From contig NZ_BIFQ01000001.1 of the NCBI RefSeq assembly GCF_003967515.1, positions 1 to 64,000 on the forward strand: 64,000 nt of DNA, read 5' to 3'. Position numbers and translations under genes: made by a program. Each line of letters opens with the position of its first letter. Positions within the stretch are counted from its first letter, which is position 1. The notes under the pieces were generated by a model. The model ran no database searches, was not told the DNA's origin, and saw only the letters and a program-made list of their open reading frames with translations. Shown here piece by piece: positions 35,442 through 44,860 of this stretch. This DNA comes from Dictyobacter aurantiacus (GTDB lineage: Bacteria; Chloroflexota; Ktedonobacteria; Ktedonobacterales; Ktedonobacteraceae).

Positions 35442-36274
35442 TACTCATTACCTCCGATAGCACTGGCCTTTTCTCCACCTATAGTGCTATAATCCGCGCC
35501 TGTCATAGCAGCTACAACCTGGCCACTTGTGGCATTCTTGGCATCAAACGTTGCTACACGCTTCCCTAAGCGCATGACAACTACACGATCTGCAACCTCG
35601 AAGACATCGACCATGTTGTGCGAGATAACTACTACCGCTAAGCCTTGATCCTTCAAACGTTTGATAAGGTTCAGCACCTGACGAGTTTGGGCAACACCCA
35701 GAGCTGCTGTTGGTTCATCCAACATGACAAGTTTTGCCTGGCGCAATATAGTTTTGGCTACGGCTATAGATTGGCGCTGCCCACCTGATAGTGCTGCAAC
35801 CAGGGCTCGGGCAGAAGGAATCTTTACATCCAGCGTCTTCAATACTGCTAGCGCACGCTTTTCCATTTCAGTGGAGTTAAGCGTTCTGTATGGCGTACGG
35901 ATCTCATGTCCTAGAAAAAGATTTGAGGTGACATCTAAATTGTCACATAAGGCCAGGTCCTGATAGACGGTCTCGATACCAAGCCGCGTCGCTGCCTGAG
36001 GACTATTGATGACGACAGGGTGCCCATCAAAGAAACATTCACCTTCATCCGCTGGCCCCACTCCTGAGATTGTTTTGACGAGCGTCGATTTACCAGCTCC
36101 ATTGTCACCCACGAGGGCCACTACTTCGCCTGAGTATACTTCAAAATCTACACCAGATAAAGCTCTAACAGCTCCAAAAGTCTTTCCAATGCCAACCATA
36201 CGCAGTAAAGGCTCTGCTCCTCTGGCTGCTATTTTTTCCTTCTGGCTCTCTGGCAATTGTTTGTTCTCAGCCAT
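35441..36274 (-). CDS. Sugar ABC transporter ATPase, single domain
   Basis: A protein of 277 residues. Walker A GDNGAGKSTLVKTI, Q-loop TVYQDLALCDNLDV, signature LSGGQRQSIAVAKTI, Walker B KLVMLDEPTAALGV and H-loop VVISHNMVDVFEVADRVVVM. Most ribose/xylose-type importers have a two-domain ATPase of about 500 residues; this is a one-domain type like FrcA, so it would work as a homodimer. Same strand and reading direction as permease and binding protein. Confidence 0.88.
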   Translation of the reverse strand: MAENKQLPESQKEKIAARGAEPLLRMVGIGKTFGAVRALSGVDFEVYSGEVVALVGDNGAGKSTLVKTISGVGPADEGECFFDGHPVVINSPQAATRLGIETVYQDLALCDNLDVTSNLFLGHEIRTPYRTLNSTEMEKRALAVLKTLDVKIPSARALVAALSGGQRQSIAVAKTILRQAKLVMLDEPTAALGVAQTRQVLNLIKRLKDQGLAVVVISHNMVDVFEVADRVVVMRLGKRVATFDAKNATSGQVVAAMTGADYSTIGGEKASAIGGNE

Positions 36275-36401
36275 ATAAACCTCTCTGTTAAGTAAAAAGA
36301 AAAGAGGACAGCTACGTTAACAAGAACTCTATTGTTGTTACTTTTTTACACCTCCACGAGGCGCATTTCTTCTGCTTCTTGTTCTTGCTACTGACAATAT
36401 G

Positions 36402-36442
36402 GAAGCCCTGATACACGTCATTGAACACGGTACCAGGGCTTC
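36402..36442 (-). terminator. Hairpin between binding-protein and ATPase genes
   Basis: GAAGCCCTG-atac / gtac-CAGGGCTTC pairs with one mismatch around a 16-nt loop. There is no T-run. In such operons an intercistronic hairpin usually protects or attenuates the message so the binding protein is made in excess. Confidence 0.5.
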
Positions 36443-36570
36443 TATAGGTCCAAGAGCTGTGTTCTGCAGTGTAAGGTGGAACGGACCATATTTTCGCTAG
36501 CCTCGTTTATGTATACGCTTCTGCGCTAAATATAACCTGTCGTGCCACCTCAATCAAACTACAGTACTAT

Positions 36571-37746
36571 TTAGCAGACACCACCAGCACCAGCTGGGAC
36601 ACCTTTACACACCTGATCTTTGGTGTAGAAGTTGTCTTTAATAATGGTATCTTTTACGTTGGTGATGTCAACTGCAATAGGAGCTTCCAGAATCGAAGGA
36701 ATTGATGCGCCAGAAGTTGGCTCTGTAGATGTGTCCGTAGCAATGGTTTTGATATCATCGCCTTTGCTAATGGCTGCTACAACCTTGGCTGTGTCCTCAG
36801 CCTCTTTGCTGTACGGTTTGTAGACAGTCATTGCCTGCTCACCGTTCAAAATGTTGGTGATAGCAACCTGGGCAGCATCCTGACCAGTTACCAGCACTTT
36901 TTTATCCAGGTGAACAGTTTTGAGTGCGGCAATAACCGAGTCAGCCATGTTGTCGTTAGCGACATAAGCAATAGCAACTTTATTTCCAGTGCGGGAAAGG
37001 GCAGCCTGCATGTCTTTCTGGGCTACAGGGCCGGTCCAGTCGGTGAACTGTTCGTAAACGTTTTTCAGGGTTCCGTTATTGAACAGGGGATCTAGAGAAG
37101 TATGCATACCCTGTTTAAAAAGAATTGCGTTGTTGTCAGTCTGCGCACCGTTGATAAGAACAGTGTTATTGGTGCCGTTCTCTTTAACGTACTGCTGGTA
37201 GTGCTTGGCAATGTAATCGCCCTGCAGTTTACCAACATCCTGACCCTGGAAGGAGACATATGCAGTAACTTTCTGGTTGGCGATCAGGCGATCATAAGAA
37301 ACTACCGGCACGCCTTTCGCTGCAGCTTTATCGACAATGGCTGATGCCACTTTACTGTCAGCAGGAGCTACCACCAGGATACATGCGCCCTGCGTCAGCA
37401 TCGATTCTGCCTGCGTCTGCTGAGTTGCTGCACTACCATTAGCGTTGTTGTACAGAATGTCGCTGTCGGTAATGGACAAGGCGCTCTTCAAAGCATTGAT
37501 GAGCAGTGGCTTGTCTTGGTTGTCCCAACGATATGAGGTATTGGTCTCTGGAAAGGAGACGCCAATCTTTTTACAGCCTTTGCCGTTAGTTCCACTGCTC
37601 GCTGTGGGAGTCGAAGAACCTGTGTTACCACCGTTATTGGCGCTACTGCCGCTATTAGCGCTGCCACAAGCTGATAAAAGGAGAGTAAATAAGAGGATGC
37701 CTGCCATGAGGCTCCATTTGCCGCGTTGACCCTTTGAGAGTTTCAT
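36571..37746 (-). CDS. Sugar-binding lipoprotein of the ABC importer
   Basis: From ATG 37746 the product has 391 residues. Basic start, hydrophobic stretch and lipobox (LLFTLLLSAC, Cys lipidated), then a Gly/Ser/Asn-rich tether and a periplasmic-binding-protein-I domain (KIGVSFPETNTSYRWDNQDK, GVPVVSYDRLI, AIAYVANDNMADSVIAAL, VTGQDAAQVAITNIL, MTVYKPY). The closest type is XylF/ChvE-like. GAAAGG lies 7 nt upstream; an ATG at 37764 is less well placed. First gene of the operon transcribed away from the DeoR gene. Confidence 0.88.
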   Translation of the reverse strand: MKLSKGQRGKWSLMAGILLFTLLLSACGSANSGSSANNGGNTGSSTPTASSGTNGKGCKKIGVSFPETNTSYRWDNQDKPLLINALKSALSITDSDILYNNANGSAATQQTQAESMLTQGACILVVAPADSKVASAIVDKAAAKGVPVVSYDRLIANQKVTAYVSFQGQDVGKLQGDYIAKHYQQYVKENGTNNTVLINGAQTDNNAILFKQGMHTSLDPLFNNGTLKNVYEQFTDWTGPVAQKDMQAALSRTGNKVAIAYVANDNMADSVIAALKTVHLDKKVLVTGQDAAQVAITNILNGEQAMTVYKPYSKEAEDTAKVVAAISKGDDIKTIATDTSTEPTSGASIPSILEAPIAVDITNVKDTIIKDNFYTKDQVCKGVPAGAGGVC

Positions 37747-38948
37747 CTTGAAACCTTTCTCCATAAAAATCACCCGTGTCTTTTTCTACCGGGAAAGACA
37801 CACTAATGGCGAATTTCTAATGAACGCTTTCACAACTCCCTGTAGGTCATATTTCTACCTGTACAAGTATTAAGGAGCACAGCTAGCCGTTATAAAGCTA
37901 TAATTTCGTATTAAAATATGGAATTCTTCGGTACTCTCTACGGAAATGAGATACAACCCACTCTTCTGCTCTATATCTTGCTAGCAAGCACGCCAGAATA
38001 GTGAAGTCCTATACATCAATTCCTCTTGGGTGTATCGAACGTTGCCATCGGACAACAATGTCTTAGGATCCATTATGCCGCACTAGATAATGCTTCTATA
38101 CGCGTATTGCATTTTACTACATCCACAAGTTACAAATACGCACTCCACAAAAGCTTTTGTAACCCAATGGCAGGCAGTGCCTTCTTCGTATAACTAACAT
38201 TACACATGTACAGCTATTTTGCGAAACTGGTCCTTTAATATGTGTCAGGTTTAAATACGAACCAATTGAAGAAGTTACGAAAACACTACCATAGAGCTAC
38301 ACTGCTCCAGGTAATCTGGACACCATATCCAACAGTGGAAATGTATCACAGCCATAATAGTTTGTCAATAAACTGATCTTACGAATTATGATCATTTGCT
38401 AAAAATGAAACCCATCGGGACAAACATATAATGCATTACTACTGTTTGCTTATTATTAATGCAATTATTTATCATTGCAACGGTCATTGCCCTATTTCAT
38501 AACAAGCGTTCTGCAATCATTTGGACCAGGAGACCTTCATATATTTATTACACTTACAATATATTTTTACGCATAACATTAAATATTCGTTTCTTTCACC
38601 GTTATAATGCTTGCTCTGTGCTCCTGCAATCGCAGCTTTTAAAAGACGATTGGCTACTTCTGGATATTCAAGAAAGATTATTAGCAATGTCGTATAAAAG
38701 CGGCGCTCGTAAACCTGTGAAGGTTTTCTAGCTGATAGCGTTCATTATCTCCTATAGTTAACCTCTGCTAAGAATGGGTAAAAAGTTCCGATTTTTTCAT
38801 ATGTCTTCCATTTTTCCCTCCGTTGTGCTCTTATACACATTAATAGTATCTACAGATACGGAAAAAGAGTATTGACAAACCTGGAAGAATATGTTACAAG
38901 TAAATGAAACCCATCGAAACTAACTGAAAGCAGAGAGAAAAGTAGTAC
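37747..38948. promoter_or_regulatory. Divergent control region of the rhamnose locus
   Basis: AT-rich, with no convincing gene; a 90-codon open frame at 38459-38731 has no ribosome site or family. AAATGAAACCCATCG occurs twice in the same orientation (38403-38417 and 38902-38916), which suits a DeoR-type direct-repeat operator. A stem-loop (GTGTCTTT / AAAGACAC, 37776-37802) sits just before the binding-protein gene. Confidence 0.6.
38872..38916 (+). promoter_or_regulatory. Promoter with overlapping putative DeoR operator
   Basis: TTGACA (38872-38877), 17-nt spacer, TACAAG (38895-38900), immediately followed by AAATGAAACCCATCG (38902-38916), i.e. over the expected start of transcription. A repressor bound there would block the regulator and catabolic genes, giving autoregulation. 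Confidence 0.6.
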
Positions 38949-39767
38949 ATGGATCTAGAAAAGGAAAAGGCATATGCTCCTGCAGCGTTAACAGCTGGTT
39001 CATCCCTCTTTACAAATGAGAGAAGACAGCAGATCGCCCATATTTTAGGAGAACAACAGCGTGTAACTGTTCCTGCGTTAAGTCAGTTGTTCTCTGTTTC
39101 AGAAGTGACCATTCGCAAAGACCTGGCCTGGCTTGAAGCCCATCATTTTGCAGTACGCACCCATGGAGGTGCTGTTCTCGCGACAAGCCACTCGTTGGAA
39201 ATGGGCTTCGATACCCGCGAGAAACTTCAGCATAACGAAAAGGAACGCATAGGTGCAGCCGCAGCCAGTTATGTGCTCGATGGTGAAACCATTGCACTGG
39301 ATGCCAGCACTACCGCCCTTGCTATGACCCAGTATTTGAAGGCGAAGCGCGAACTAACGGTCGTTACCAACGGCTTGCGCATCGGTATGGAACTTATCAA
39401 TACTCCAGGCATTTCCGTTCTCATCCCCGGCGGCATGCTCCGCCATGAGTCGTTCTCTCTCATCGGAACGTGGGGAAAATCTGTTTTGCAGCAGGTTCAT
39501 ATCAGTAAGGCGTTCGTAGGCGCCCGCGGTTTTTCCCCTATAGAGGGTCTTACTGATGTGAATGGGGAAGAAGTCGAATTGAAGCGCGCTATTGTCGAGG
39601 CTGCAAAAGAAGTTATTGCTATTGTTGACCATAGCAAATGGGGCCATCTCGCCTTTGCCACGTTTTGCCCTCTTGAACGGTTGAAGCTGATTATCACTGA
39701 TGCAAAAGCTCCCGCCGATATGGTTGAGCAAGTACGCAGCCAGGGCATTGAGGTCTGGATTGCTTAG
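38949..39767 (+). CDS. DeoR-family transcriptional regulator of the rhamnose locus
   Basis: A protein of 272 residues. N-terminal HTH after a 20-residue tail: ERRQQIAHILGEQQRVTVPA, LSQLFSVSEVTIRKDLAWLE, RTHGGAVL (family hallmark). C-terminal sensor domain (DeoRC) with IALDASTTALAMTQYL, LTVVTNGLRIGMEL, FVGARGFSPIEGLTDVNGEE and VDHSKWGHLAFATFCPL. Such regulators are released by phosphorylated sugars, here most likely L-rhamnulose-1-phosphate or a related intermediate. First gene of the operon with isomerase and kinase. Confidence 0.9.
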   Translation: MDLEKEKAYAPAALTAGSSLFTNERRQQIAHILGEQQRVTVPALSQLFSVSEVTIRKDLAWLEAHHFAVRTHGGAVLATSHSLEMGFDTREKLQHNEKERIGAAAASYVLDGETIALDASTTALAMTQYLKAKRELTVVTNGLRIGMELINTPGISVLIPGGMLRHESFSLIGTWGKSVLQQVHISKAFVGARGFSPIEGLTDVNGEEVELKRAIVEAAKEVIAIVDHSKWGHLAFATFCPLERLKLIITDAKAPADMVEQVRSQGIEVWIA

Positions 39768-39828
39768 GATCTGTTATCACTAATACCAGGTGTCTGTTAT
39801 CGCTAGTACAAGGAAGGAGTAGCGGTCA

Positions 39829-41049
39829 ATGGGGATTTCAGCATACACATTTTTTGAGCAGCAGCAGGCCGAGCGTGGCATCGATCTTGAACAGGTGAAA
39901 CAGCAGATTAAAGCTCTGAAGGTTGAAACCCCTTCCTGGGGCTACGGCGACTCAGGTACGCGATTTAAGGTTTTTCAACAAAATGGCGTTCCTCGCAATC
40001 CGTTCGAAAAACTTGAAGATGCTGCTCAGGTTCATAGGGTGACGGGCGCGTGCCCCTCAGTGGCTTTGCATATTCCATGGGATAAGGTTGAAGACTATGG
40101 TCAGCTGCGCCGTCATGCAGAGTCACTAGGACTTACCCTCGGCGCAATTAATCCTAACCTTTTTCAAGAAGATGCATATATTTTTGGTAGTCTCTGCAAT
40201 TCTAATGAAAACATTCGCCGGCAGGCGGTCAATCATGTACTCGAGTGTGTCGATATCGCTCGCGCAACTGGATCTTCTTTAATTAGTCTCTGGCTCGCTG
40301 ATGGCACAAATTATCCAGGCCAGGATAATATCCGCGAGCGTAAACATCGGTTGCTGAGTTCTTTGCAAGAGATCTATCAGGCGATGGACTCTCATATGCG
40401 TTTGCTCATTGAATATAAATTCTTTGAGCCAGCTTTCTATCATACTGACCTGGGTGATTGGGGTATGGCCTATAATATGGCATTAAAATTGGGTGAGCAG
40501 GCTCAGGTGCTGGTTGATACTGGTCACCATGCTCAGGGAACTAATGTCGAGCAGATTGTGGCCTACCTTCTCGATGAGCAAAAGTTAGGCGGCTTCCATT
40601 TCAATAGCCGCAAATATGCTGATGATGACCTGATTGTCGGTTCAACTAACCCTTATGAGCTCTTCTTGATTTTTTACCAGATTCTAGATGCCTCTCGAGC
40701 TGGTGATACGGGAGTCCGCCAGACAGCAGCGAACATTGCGTACATGATTGATCAGAGCCATTGTATAGAACCTAAGATCCCGGCTATGATCCGCTCAATC
40801 CTGAATGTTCAAACACAATTCGCAAAAGCACTCTTGATTGACTTCTCTGCCGTGAAGCGAGCCCAGGAACAGCAAGATGTTCTGGCTGCCGAGAATGCTG
40901 TTCGCGAAGCATTTGAATTTGATGTTACTCCTCTTCTACATGCCGTTCGCGAGGAAATGGGAGTACCAGTAGATCCAATGCGCGCTTATCTACAGAGCGA
41001 TTATGGTCAGCGCATTCTTGCTCGTGGTAAAGGTGGTGCAAGTTGGTAA
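39829..41049 (+). CDS. rhaI: L-rhamnose isomerase (RhaI type)
   Basis: A protein of 406 residues with a TIM-barrel isomerase fold. Conserved blocks: ETPSWGYGDSGTRFKVF at the start, SLISLWLADGTNYPGQDNIR, LLIEYKFFEPAFYHTDLGDW (metal Glu), VLVDTGHHAQGTNVEQIVAY (metal Asp and substrate His), GGFHFNSRKYADDDL (metal residues). This is the Pseudomonas stutzeri-type enzyme rather than RhaA. It turns L-rhamnose into L-rhamnulose, the substrate of the next gene product. GGAGTAGCG precedes the ATG. Confidence 0.88.
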   Translation: MGISAYTFFEQQQAERGIDLEQVKQQIKALKVETPSWGYGDSGTRFKVFQQNGVPRNPFEKLEDAAQVHRVTGACPSVALHIPWDKVEDYGQLRRHAESLGLTLGAINPNLFQEDAYIFGSLCNSNENIRRQAVNHVLECVDIARATGSSLISLWLADGTNYPGQDNIRERKHRLLSSLQEIYQAMDSHMRLLIEYKFFEPAFYHTDLGDWGMAYNMALKLGEQAQVLVDTGHHAQGTNVEQIVAYLLDEQKLGGFHFNSRKYADDDLIVGSTNPYELFLIFYQILDASRAGDTGVRQTAANIAYMIDQSHCIEPKIPAMIRSILNVQTQFAKALLIDFSAVKRAQEQQDVLAAENAVREAFEFDVTPLLHAVREEMGVPVDPMRAYLQSDYGQRILARGKGGASW

Positions 41050-42509
41050 AAGCTCTCGCTTTCGATTTAGGAGCGAGCAGCGGACGAGCAGTTGTTGGTC
41101 AGTTTGATGCAGGTAAACTTACTATCATTGATACTCATCGCTTTCCCAACGAGCCAGTGCATGTGTTGCAGCATATGCACTGGGACATTCTACGCTTGCT
41201 CCACGAAATCAAACAGGGATTAATTCAGACACGCTTGCAAGGTCATGCCGATATTGAAAGTATGGGCATCGATACCTGGGGGGTTGACTTCGGTCTATTA
41301 AATGCTCAAGGAGAACTTCTTGGCAATCCTTATCATTATCGTGATGGTCATACCAGTAACATTATGGAACAGGTCTTTCAACAGATTCCTCAAGCTGAGG
41401 TCTTTCAGCGTACAGGCATTCAATTCATTTCCTTCAATACTATTTATCAATTGGCGGCTTTGCAAAGTTCCGCTTCGCTTTTGCTTGGTCAAGCCGAGAC
41501 GCTACTTCTGATACCAGAACTGCTACGTTACTTTCTGACCGGAAAACGCTTGAGCGAATGGACTATTGCCTCAACCACCCAGCTGTGCAATCCAATTACC
41601 CGCAATTGGGATATGGACCTCTTGCAAAAGTTGGATATCCCAACCCGGCTGTTTCAATCTCCCGTCAGTCCTGGTACGCTCGCAGGAACATTGCTCCCAG
41701 CTATCGGCTCTGAGGTTGGTCTACCATCGCTACAAGTCGTTGCTGTAGCAGAACACGATACAGCTTCCGCCGTCGTAGCTGTTCCTGCCACTAGTTCTGA
41801 TTTTGCGTATCTTAGTAGCGGTACGTGGTCCTTGCTGGGGACAGAAATCACTTCACCCATCCTTAGTGAACAGGCACTGCAGGCAAATGTTACCAATGAG
41901 GGGGGTATTAATCAAACGATCCGCCTGCTCAAGAATGTGACGGGCCTCTGGCTTTTGCAGGAATGTCGCCGTATCTGGAAAAATGAAGGATTGCGATTTA
42001 CCTTTGCAGATGAGGAAAAACTGACTGTTGATGCCCCAGCCTTTCGTTCCTTTATTAATCCAGATCATTCTATGTTTATGAGCCCTGCCCATATGCCTCA
42101 TCAGATACAGATGTATTGTCAGCAAACAGGACAACCAGTGCCGCAAACAGAAGGAGAGATCATTCGCTGCATCCTCGGAAGCCTTGCCTTGCGTTACCGT
42201 TATGTACTGGAACTAATCGAGAATCTGGTGCAAAAACGCTTTTCAGGATTACATGTCGTTGGAGGTGGCTCTCAGAATACCCTTCTGTGCCAATACACTG
42301 CAAATGCGCTGGGCCGCACAGTATGGGCGGGTCCGGTAGAAGCAACTGCTATCGGTAATTTACTTGTTCAATATATCGCTCTTGGACATCTAGTAAATCT
42401 TCAGCAGGCTCGCTCCCTTGTTCAACAATCGTTTCCTATTCACTCGTATAAACCACTTGAGGTGGCACAATGGGAGTCTGCATATACGCGTTTTTGCCAG
42501 GTCATGTGA
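41043..42509 (+). CDS. rhaB: Rhamnulokinase
   Basis: A protein of 488 residues of the FGGY kinase family. Phosphate-1 loop ALAFDLGASSGRAVVGQFDA, IDTWGVDFGLLNAQGELLGN (catalytic-side Asp), YLSSGTWSLLGTE (ATP site), NVTGLWLLQECRRIWKNEG, and the C-terminal adenosine motif LHVVGGGSQNTLLCQYTANA. It phosphorylates L-rhamnulose at O1. The TTG start overlaps the isomerase end by 7 nt, with GGTGG just upstream. The aldolase that would follow is not in the window. Confidence 0.9.
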   Translation: MVKALAFDLGASSGRAVVGQFDAGKLTIIDTHRFPNEPVHVLQHMHWDILRLLHEIKQGLIQTRLQGHADIESMGIDTWGVDFGLLNAQGELLGNPYHYRDGHTSNIMEQVFQQIPQAEVFQRTGIQFISFNTIYQLAALQSSASLLLGQAETLLLIPELLRYFLTGKRLSEWTIASTTQLCNPITRNWDMDLLQKLDIPTRLFQSPVSPGTLAGTLLPAIGSEVGLPSLQVVAVAEHDTASAVVAVPATSSDFAYLSSGTWSLLGTEITSPILSEQALQANVTNEGGINQTIRLLKNVTGLWLLQECRRIWKNEGLRFTFADEEKLTVDAPAFRSFINPDHSMFMSPAHMPHQIQMYCQQTGQPVPQTEGEIIRCILGSLALRYRYVLELIENLVQKRFSGLHVVGGGSQNTLLCQYTANALGRTVWAGPVEATAIGNLLVQYIALGHLVNLQQARSLVQQSFPIHSYKPLEVAQWESAYTRFCQVM

Positions 42510-42657
42510 TCGGTGTCTCGATTACAACATTAAACAGGCTATTGCATCTAACAGGATGCTATGCTGATTTGCACTTCCCCACATAGATATCGTAGGCTGA
42601 TAAGAGACAGGTTGTGATGACCTTATTTTCCAGGTTAACAAAGGAGCTTATCTTACC

Positions 42658-43611
42658 ATGGATTATGGAGTTATTGTTCCCCAGGGATGGCGTATGGACC
42701 TTGTTGGGATCGCTGATCCCGTCGAGGCCTATGAGGCGATGACGCGTGTGGCCCAGGAAGCTGAAGCCCTGGGGTATTATTCAATCTGGCTCTATGACCA
42801 CTTTCATACTGTGCCAACCCCTACCCAGGAGACTACGTTCGAGTGCTGGACCAGTACTGCCGCTCTGGCACGCGATACGAAACGCGTTCGCATAGGTCAG
42901 ATTGTGACCTGTAATAGCTATCGCAACCCCGCTCTGCTGGCAAAGATGGCTAGCACTGTCGATGTGCTTTCACATGGTCGCCTCGATTTCGGCATCGGTG
43001 CAGGCTGGTATGAACATGAGTATCGGGCTTACGGCTATGAGTATCCCGATGCCCCTGAGCGTTTGCGCCACCTGCGCGATGCCATCCAGATAATCCTGGC
43101 GATGTGGACCCAGGAAGAGGCTACGTTCGAGGGTAAATATTATCAAGTTCAGGGCGCAATTAATCAGCCTAAAGGAGCTCAGAAACCTCATATTCCATTG
43201 CTCATCGGTGGTGGTGGTGAGAAGGTTACCCTTAAACTGGTTGCTCAATATGCCGATGCTTGCAATGTTGGTGGTGATATTGCTAATATCAAACACAAGC
43301 TGGCAGTCTTGAAAAATCACTGTGAGACATTAGGTCGTGATTTCAATAGCATCCGTCGTACCGCGATCGTCGATGTGTGCGCTATTGCTGAGGCTGAGGA
43401 AGAAGCCATTGCAAAGTTAACACAGGACCAGCGTGCTAACCTGGAGAGCCTACGCAAGATAAGCCTGATAGGCACACCTGAACAGATTCGCCAGCGTCTG
43501 GCTGAATATGAAGAGGCTGGGATTCAGGAGTTAATCATTCACTTTGTAGATGCTGCAACCAATCTGGAGTCACTGCGCCTGTTCGCACAGCAGTGCATAC
43601 AAAACTCTTGA
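42658..43611 (+). CDS. LLM-class flavin (F420-type) oxidoreductase
   Basis: A protein of 317 residues with a luciferase-like TIM barrel: PQGWRMDLVGIADPVEAYEA, YYSIWLYDHFHTVPTPTQET, RIGQIVTCNSYRNPALLAKM, STVDVLSHGRLDFGIGAGWY, HIPLLIGGGGEKVTLKLVAQ. These match the F420-dependent LLM group (TIGR03560-like). F420 use is common in Chloroflexota and Actinobacteria but is inferred here. It comes 148 bp after the kinase and before a strong terminator, so it may belong to the rhamnose transcript; its substrate is unknown. Confidence 0.82.
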   Translation: MDYGVIVPQGWRMDLVGIADPVEAYEAMTRVAQEAEALGYYSIWLYDHFHTVPTPTQETTFECWTSTAALARDTKRVRIGQIVTCNSYRNPALLAKMASTVDVLSHGRLDFGIGAGWYEHEYRAYGYEYPDAPERLRHLRDAIQIILAMWTQEEATFEGKYYQVQGAINQPKGAQKPHIPLLIGGGGEKVTLKLVAQYADACNVGGDIANIKHKLAVLKNHCETLGRDFNSIRRTAIVDVCAIAEAEEEAIAKLTQDQRANLESLRKISLIGTPEQIRQRLAEYEEAGIQELIIHFVDAATNLESLRLFAQQCIQNS

Positions 43612-43619
43612 TACTAGAT

Positions 43620-43677
43620 GTGATGAAGTATGAAAAGGCGAACTATGTGTATAGTTCGCCTTTTCATACTTCATCAC
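43620..43677. terminator. Bidirectional terminator with perfect 27-bp arms
   Basis: Arms 43620-43646 and 43651-43677 are exact complements around GTGT. It lies between convergent transcripts (LLM oxidoreductase and Gfo/Idh/MocA). The AGGCGAACTAT / ATAGTTCGCCT top and TTTTCATA base provide T-runs. Confidence 0.8.
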
Positions 43678-43716
43678 CGGTCTTTTGCTTGCTTCCAAGG
43701 CTATAAGAATAATCAT

Positions 43717-44745
43717 CTACCAGCTGATTGCGGCTGCATTCCCTGTTTCTGCACTTTCTATCGCCCCAAAGACCATGGCCAGGCTTTTGATGTTGTCAGA
43801 AGCTTGCGTTTCGGGCTGGGTACCATTCTGGATACATTCAAAAAACTCACGAATTAATCCTGCGTGACCACTGATATTGGTCGCTTCATACGCTGGTATT
43901 TCTACATCCTGGTACGCTGAAATAAAGCTGCCAGTCTCTTTGACAATCTGAGCGAGCTGCTTTTTTCCTCCATCCCAGGTCAGAGTGCCCTTCTCTCCTA
44001 TCACGCGCCAGTCACATTCCCAGGTCGTGGGCAATCCTTCGGCACACCAGCTGCCACGATAGGTGTAGATGGTGCCATCAGCCATTTCAAAAATAGCAAT
44101 AGCCGATGCATCGTGGTCATACCAGGAACCACGGGGATTCCATTCTTTGCAGTATACGGAGACTGGATCTGCTCCGATCAGAAGTCGTGCCGCGTCAAAG
44201 GTATGGATGGCCATATCTAGTAGCAATACGTGCTCCATATGGTCTCGAAAACCACCAAAGTGAGCTCCGATATAGAAGTCACTGTTCACAGTCGTGATGT
44301 CACCTATGGTTTTCTGCTCCAGAAAATGTTTGACCCGGCGTATCTGCGGCTCATAACGTCTATTCTGAATAACTGAAAAGATTTTTCTGGCCTGTTGGGC
44401 CGCTGCCAGCATTTCTTTGGCGTGCTCCATTGAGTCGGCCAGCGGTTTTTCACTTAAGACATGGCACCCATGCTTCAGTGCCGTCATAGTGACTTTATAA
44501 TGTGCCTCCGGAATGGTGCAGTTGAAGACGGCATCTACCTCCGTCTGTTCAAAAACACTGGCCAGGTCTCTGGCAATTATGGCGTCTGGCAGATGGAAGT
44601 CTATAGCCTTCTTTCTGGCCGCTTCTTCAAAAATATCTACTAAAGCTACAACTTCCACTTCAGGCATCTTACCCACAGCCTCAAGCCATGCCGCGCTCAT
44701 TCCCCCACATCCAACCAACGCGGTGCGTATTTTTTGTTGTTGCAT
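43717..44745 (-). CDS. Gfo/Idh/MocA family NAD(P)-dependent dehydrogenase
   Basis: From ATG 44745 (AGAGG 6 nt upstream) the product has 342 residues. Rossmann start IRTALVGCGGMSAAWLEAVG, then CHVLSEKPLADSMEHAKEML with the EKP motif (catalytic Lys), FSVIQNRRYEPQIRRVKHFL and HMEHVLLLDMAIHTFDAARL with the D-x-x-x-H pair. It oxidises or reduces a sugar, inositol or glycoside. Same strand as the SDR gene upstream, so a two-gene dehydrogenase operon facing the rhamnose genes. Confidence 0.85.
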   Translation of the reverse strand: MQQQKIRTALVGCGGMSAAWLEAVGKMPEVEVVALVDIFEEAARKKAIDFHLPDAIIARDLASVFEQTEVDAVFNCTIPEAHYKVTMTALKHGCHVLSEKPLADSMEHAKEMLAAAQQARKIFSVIQNRRYEPQIRRVKHFLEQKTIGDITTVNSDFYIGAHFGGFRDHMEHVLLLDMAIHTFDAARLLIGADPVSVYCKEWNPRGSWYDHDASAIAIFEMADGTIYTYRGSWCAEGLPTTWECDWRVIGEKGTLTWDGGKKQLAQIVKETGSFISAYQDVEIPAYEATNISGHAGLIREFFECIQNGTQPETQASDNIKSLAMVFGAIESAETGNAAAISW

Positions 44746-44779
44746 GCTAACCTCTTGCTTCTTACTCCGCATCTATAGG

Positions 44780-44812
44780 TACAAGAAACGCTCCTGGCTT
44801 GCGTTTCTTGTA
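44780..44812 (-). terminator. Hairpin between the two dehydrogenase genes
   Basis: Perfect 12-bp arms (TACAAGAAACGC / GCGTTTCTTGTA) and a 9-nt loop, no T-run. Probably an mRNA-stability or attenuation structure inside the operon. Confidence 0.45.
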
Positions 44813-44860
44813 GAAAACTGTGCGTACGGCAAAAAACCAGGAACATTAGCGGGAGGGTTA

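Noticed and set aside
38459..38731. 90-codon open frame in the rhamnose control region
   Set aside because: AT-driven composition, no ribosome site, no motif, and it lies between two copies of the putative operator.
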